Positions 63,824 through 64,000 of a stretch of 64,000 nt of DNA are shown one piece after another (the first letter of the stretch is position 1; each line of letters opens with the position of its first letter). Under the pieces are notes generated by a model. That model was not told the origin of the DNA, made no database searches, and was given only the letters and a program-made list of their open reading frames with translations. A program made the translations under genes and the position numbers. Origin of the DNA: Collinsella aerofaciens (lineage in GTDB: Bacteria > Actinomycetota > Coriobacteriia > Coriobacteriales > Coriobacteriaceae); NCBI RefSeq assembly GCF_015561195.1, contig NZ_JADMSU010000004.1:62001-126000 (forward strand), given 5' to 3'.

Positions 63824-64000
63824 CTAGCGCTTGCGGCGCTTGGTCGCGGCGAGGCCGGCGGCGGCTACGGTTGCGCCGGCAATGCCTAGGGCGACGACCG
63901 TCATCGCGGTGGTGTCCCCCGTGGCCACCAGAGCAGCATCGCCCTTCTTGGCCTGCGTGGTTTTCTCAACCGTCTTGGTCGTGGCGGTTGTCGTGGCCGG
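63824..64000 (-). CDS. C-terminus of a second surface protein with LVATG-type sorting signal (partial)
   Basis: Only the last 58 codons are in the window. They read a Thr-rich spacer (TTATTKTVEKTT), LVATGD, a hydrophobic segment (MTVVALGIAGATVAAAG) and KRRKR before TAG at 63824. The last 30 residues are nearly identical to those of the 2208-residue protein downstream, and the similarity continues into the 3' array, so the two genes arose by tandem duplication. The rest lies beyond the window. Confidence 0.8.
   Translation of the reverse strand, partial: PATTTATTKTVEKTTQAKKGDAALVATGDTTAMTVVALGIAGATVAAAGLAATKRRKR

Overview
The window reads as a high-GC Actinomycetota chromosome, most likely a gut Coriobacteriia of the genus Collinsella. 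The evidence is an NRAMP-type Mg transporter of the Coriobacteriia NRMT kind, an Ech-type energy-converting hydrogenase, an NfnAB transhydrogenase, ECF vitamin uptake, an old-yellow-enzyme with Fe-S cluster, very large sortase-anchored surface proteins, and a leaderless-looking promoter. The genus call is inference from gene content and style. No phage, plasmid, rRNA or cas gene is visible.

Layout. 1-9.5 kb (mostly minus strand): a Mg pair (NRMT-like NRAMP plus an MgtE-like CBS membrane protein), a polysaccharide deacetylase-like protein with lost zinc ligands, PRC-barrel and YtxH stress-type proteins, a stand-alone cyanophycin-synthetase-N-like protein, CorC-type and hemolysin-III-type membrane proteins. 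9.7-12 kb: an anchored alpha/beta hydrolase and a DUF362 ferredoxin protein. 12.2-21.1 kb: an FtsX/LolD-type ABC pair, then an ABC-2 export operon (two permeases plus ATPase) diverging from a NarL-family two-component system, an arrangement like the linearmycin-resistance Lnr loci. 21.7-28.1 kb: a 2104-residue VWA plus ten-repeat isopeptide pilin-like protein ending in LPTTG. 28.5-34.2 kb: echF-E-D-C and a fused echAB. 34.5-37.3 kb: an orphan transposase-like HTH gene and an OYE/FadH-type reductase. 37.9-45 kb: initiator tRNA, coaX, a DUF4143 ATPase cassette, a BirA-like protein, folP-folK fusion, sirtuin, exonuclease III. 45.2-51.3 kb: an ECF transporter operon diverging from glmU and prs. 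51.3-56.5 kb: an unknown nuclease-fold-like protein between two MITE-like elements, pth, nfnAB. 56.9-64 kb: a 2208-residue LRR surface protein with an LASTG-type sorting signal, and the C-terminus of a tandem paralogue.

The most unusual content is intergenic. At least eight families of palindromic elements occupy the gaps. Three loci carry arrays in which a 15-bp sequence (TCTCAATCTGTAACA) alternates in orientation every 40-41 bp with 25-26 nt of mostly unique sequence between copies. Three loci carry fixed-length (152-158 bp) long hairpins with two kinds of terminal sequence but one shared core at the dyad. Two 201/202-bp elements share 23-bp ends with unrelated-looking interiors and bracket one gene. 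A 43-bp palindrome type brackets the DUF4143 ATPase. None of these comes with a recognisable transposase in the window.

Functional picture: an anaerobe that couples ferredoxin to H2 and ion gradients (Ech) and to NAD(P)H (Nfn), imports Mg and vitamins, makes its own folate and UDP-GlcNAc, and displays large sortase-anchored adhesins. Function calls rest on motifs read by eye; no database search was run.
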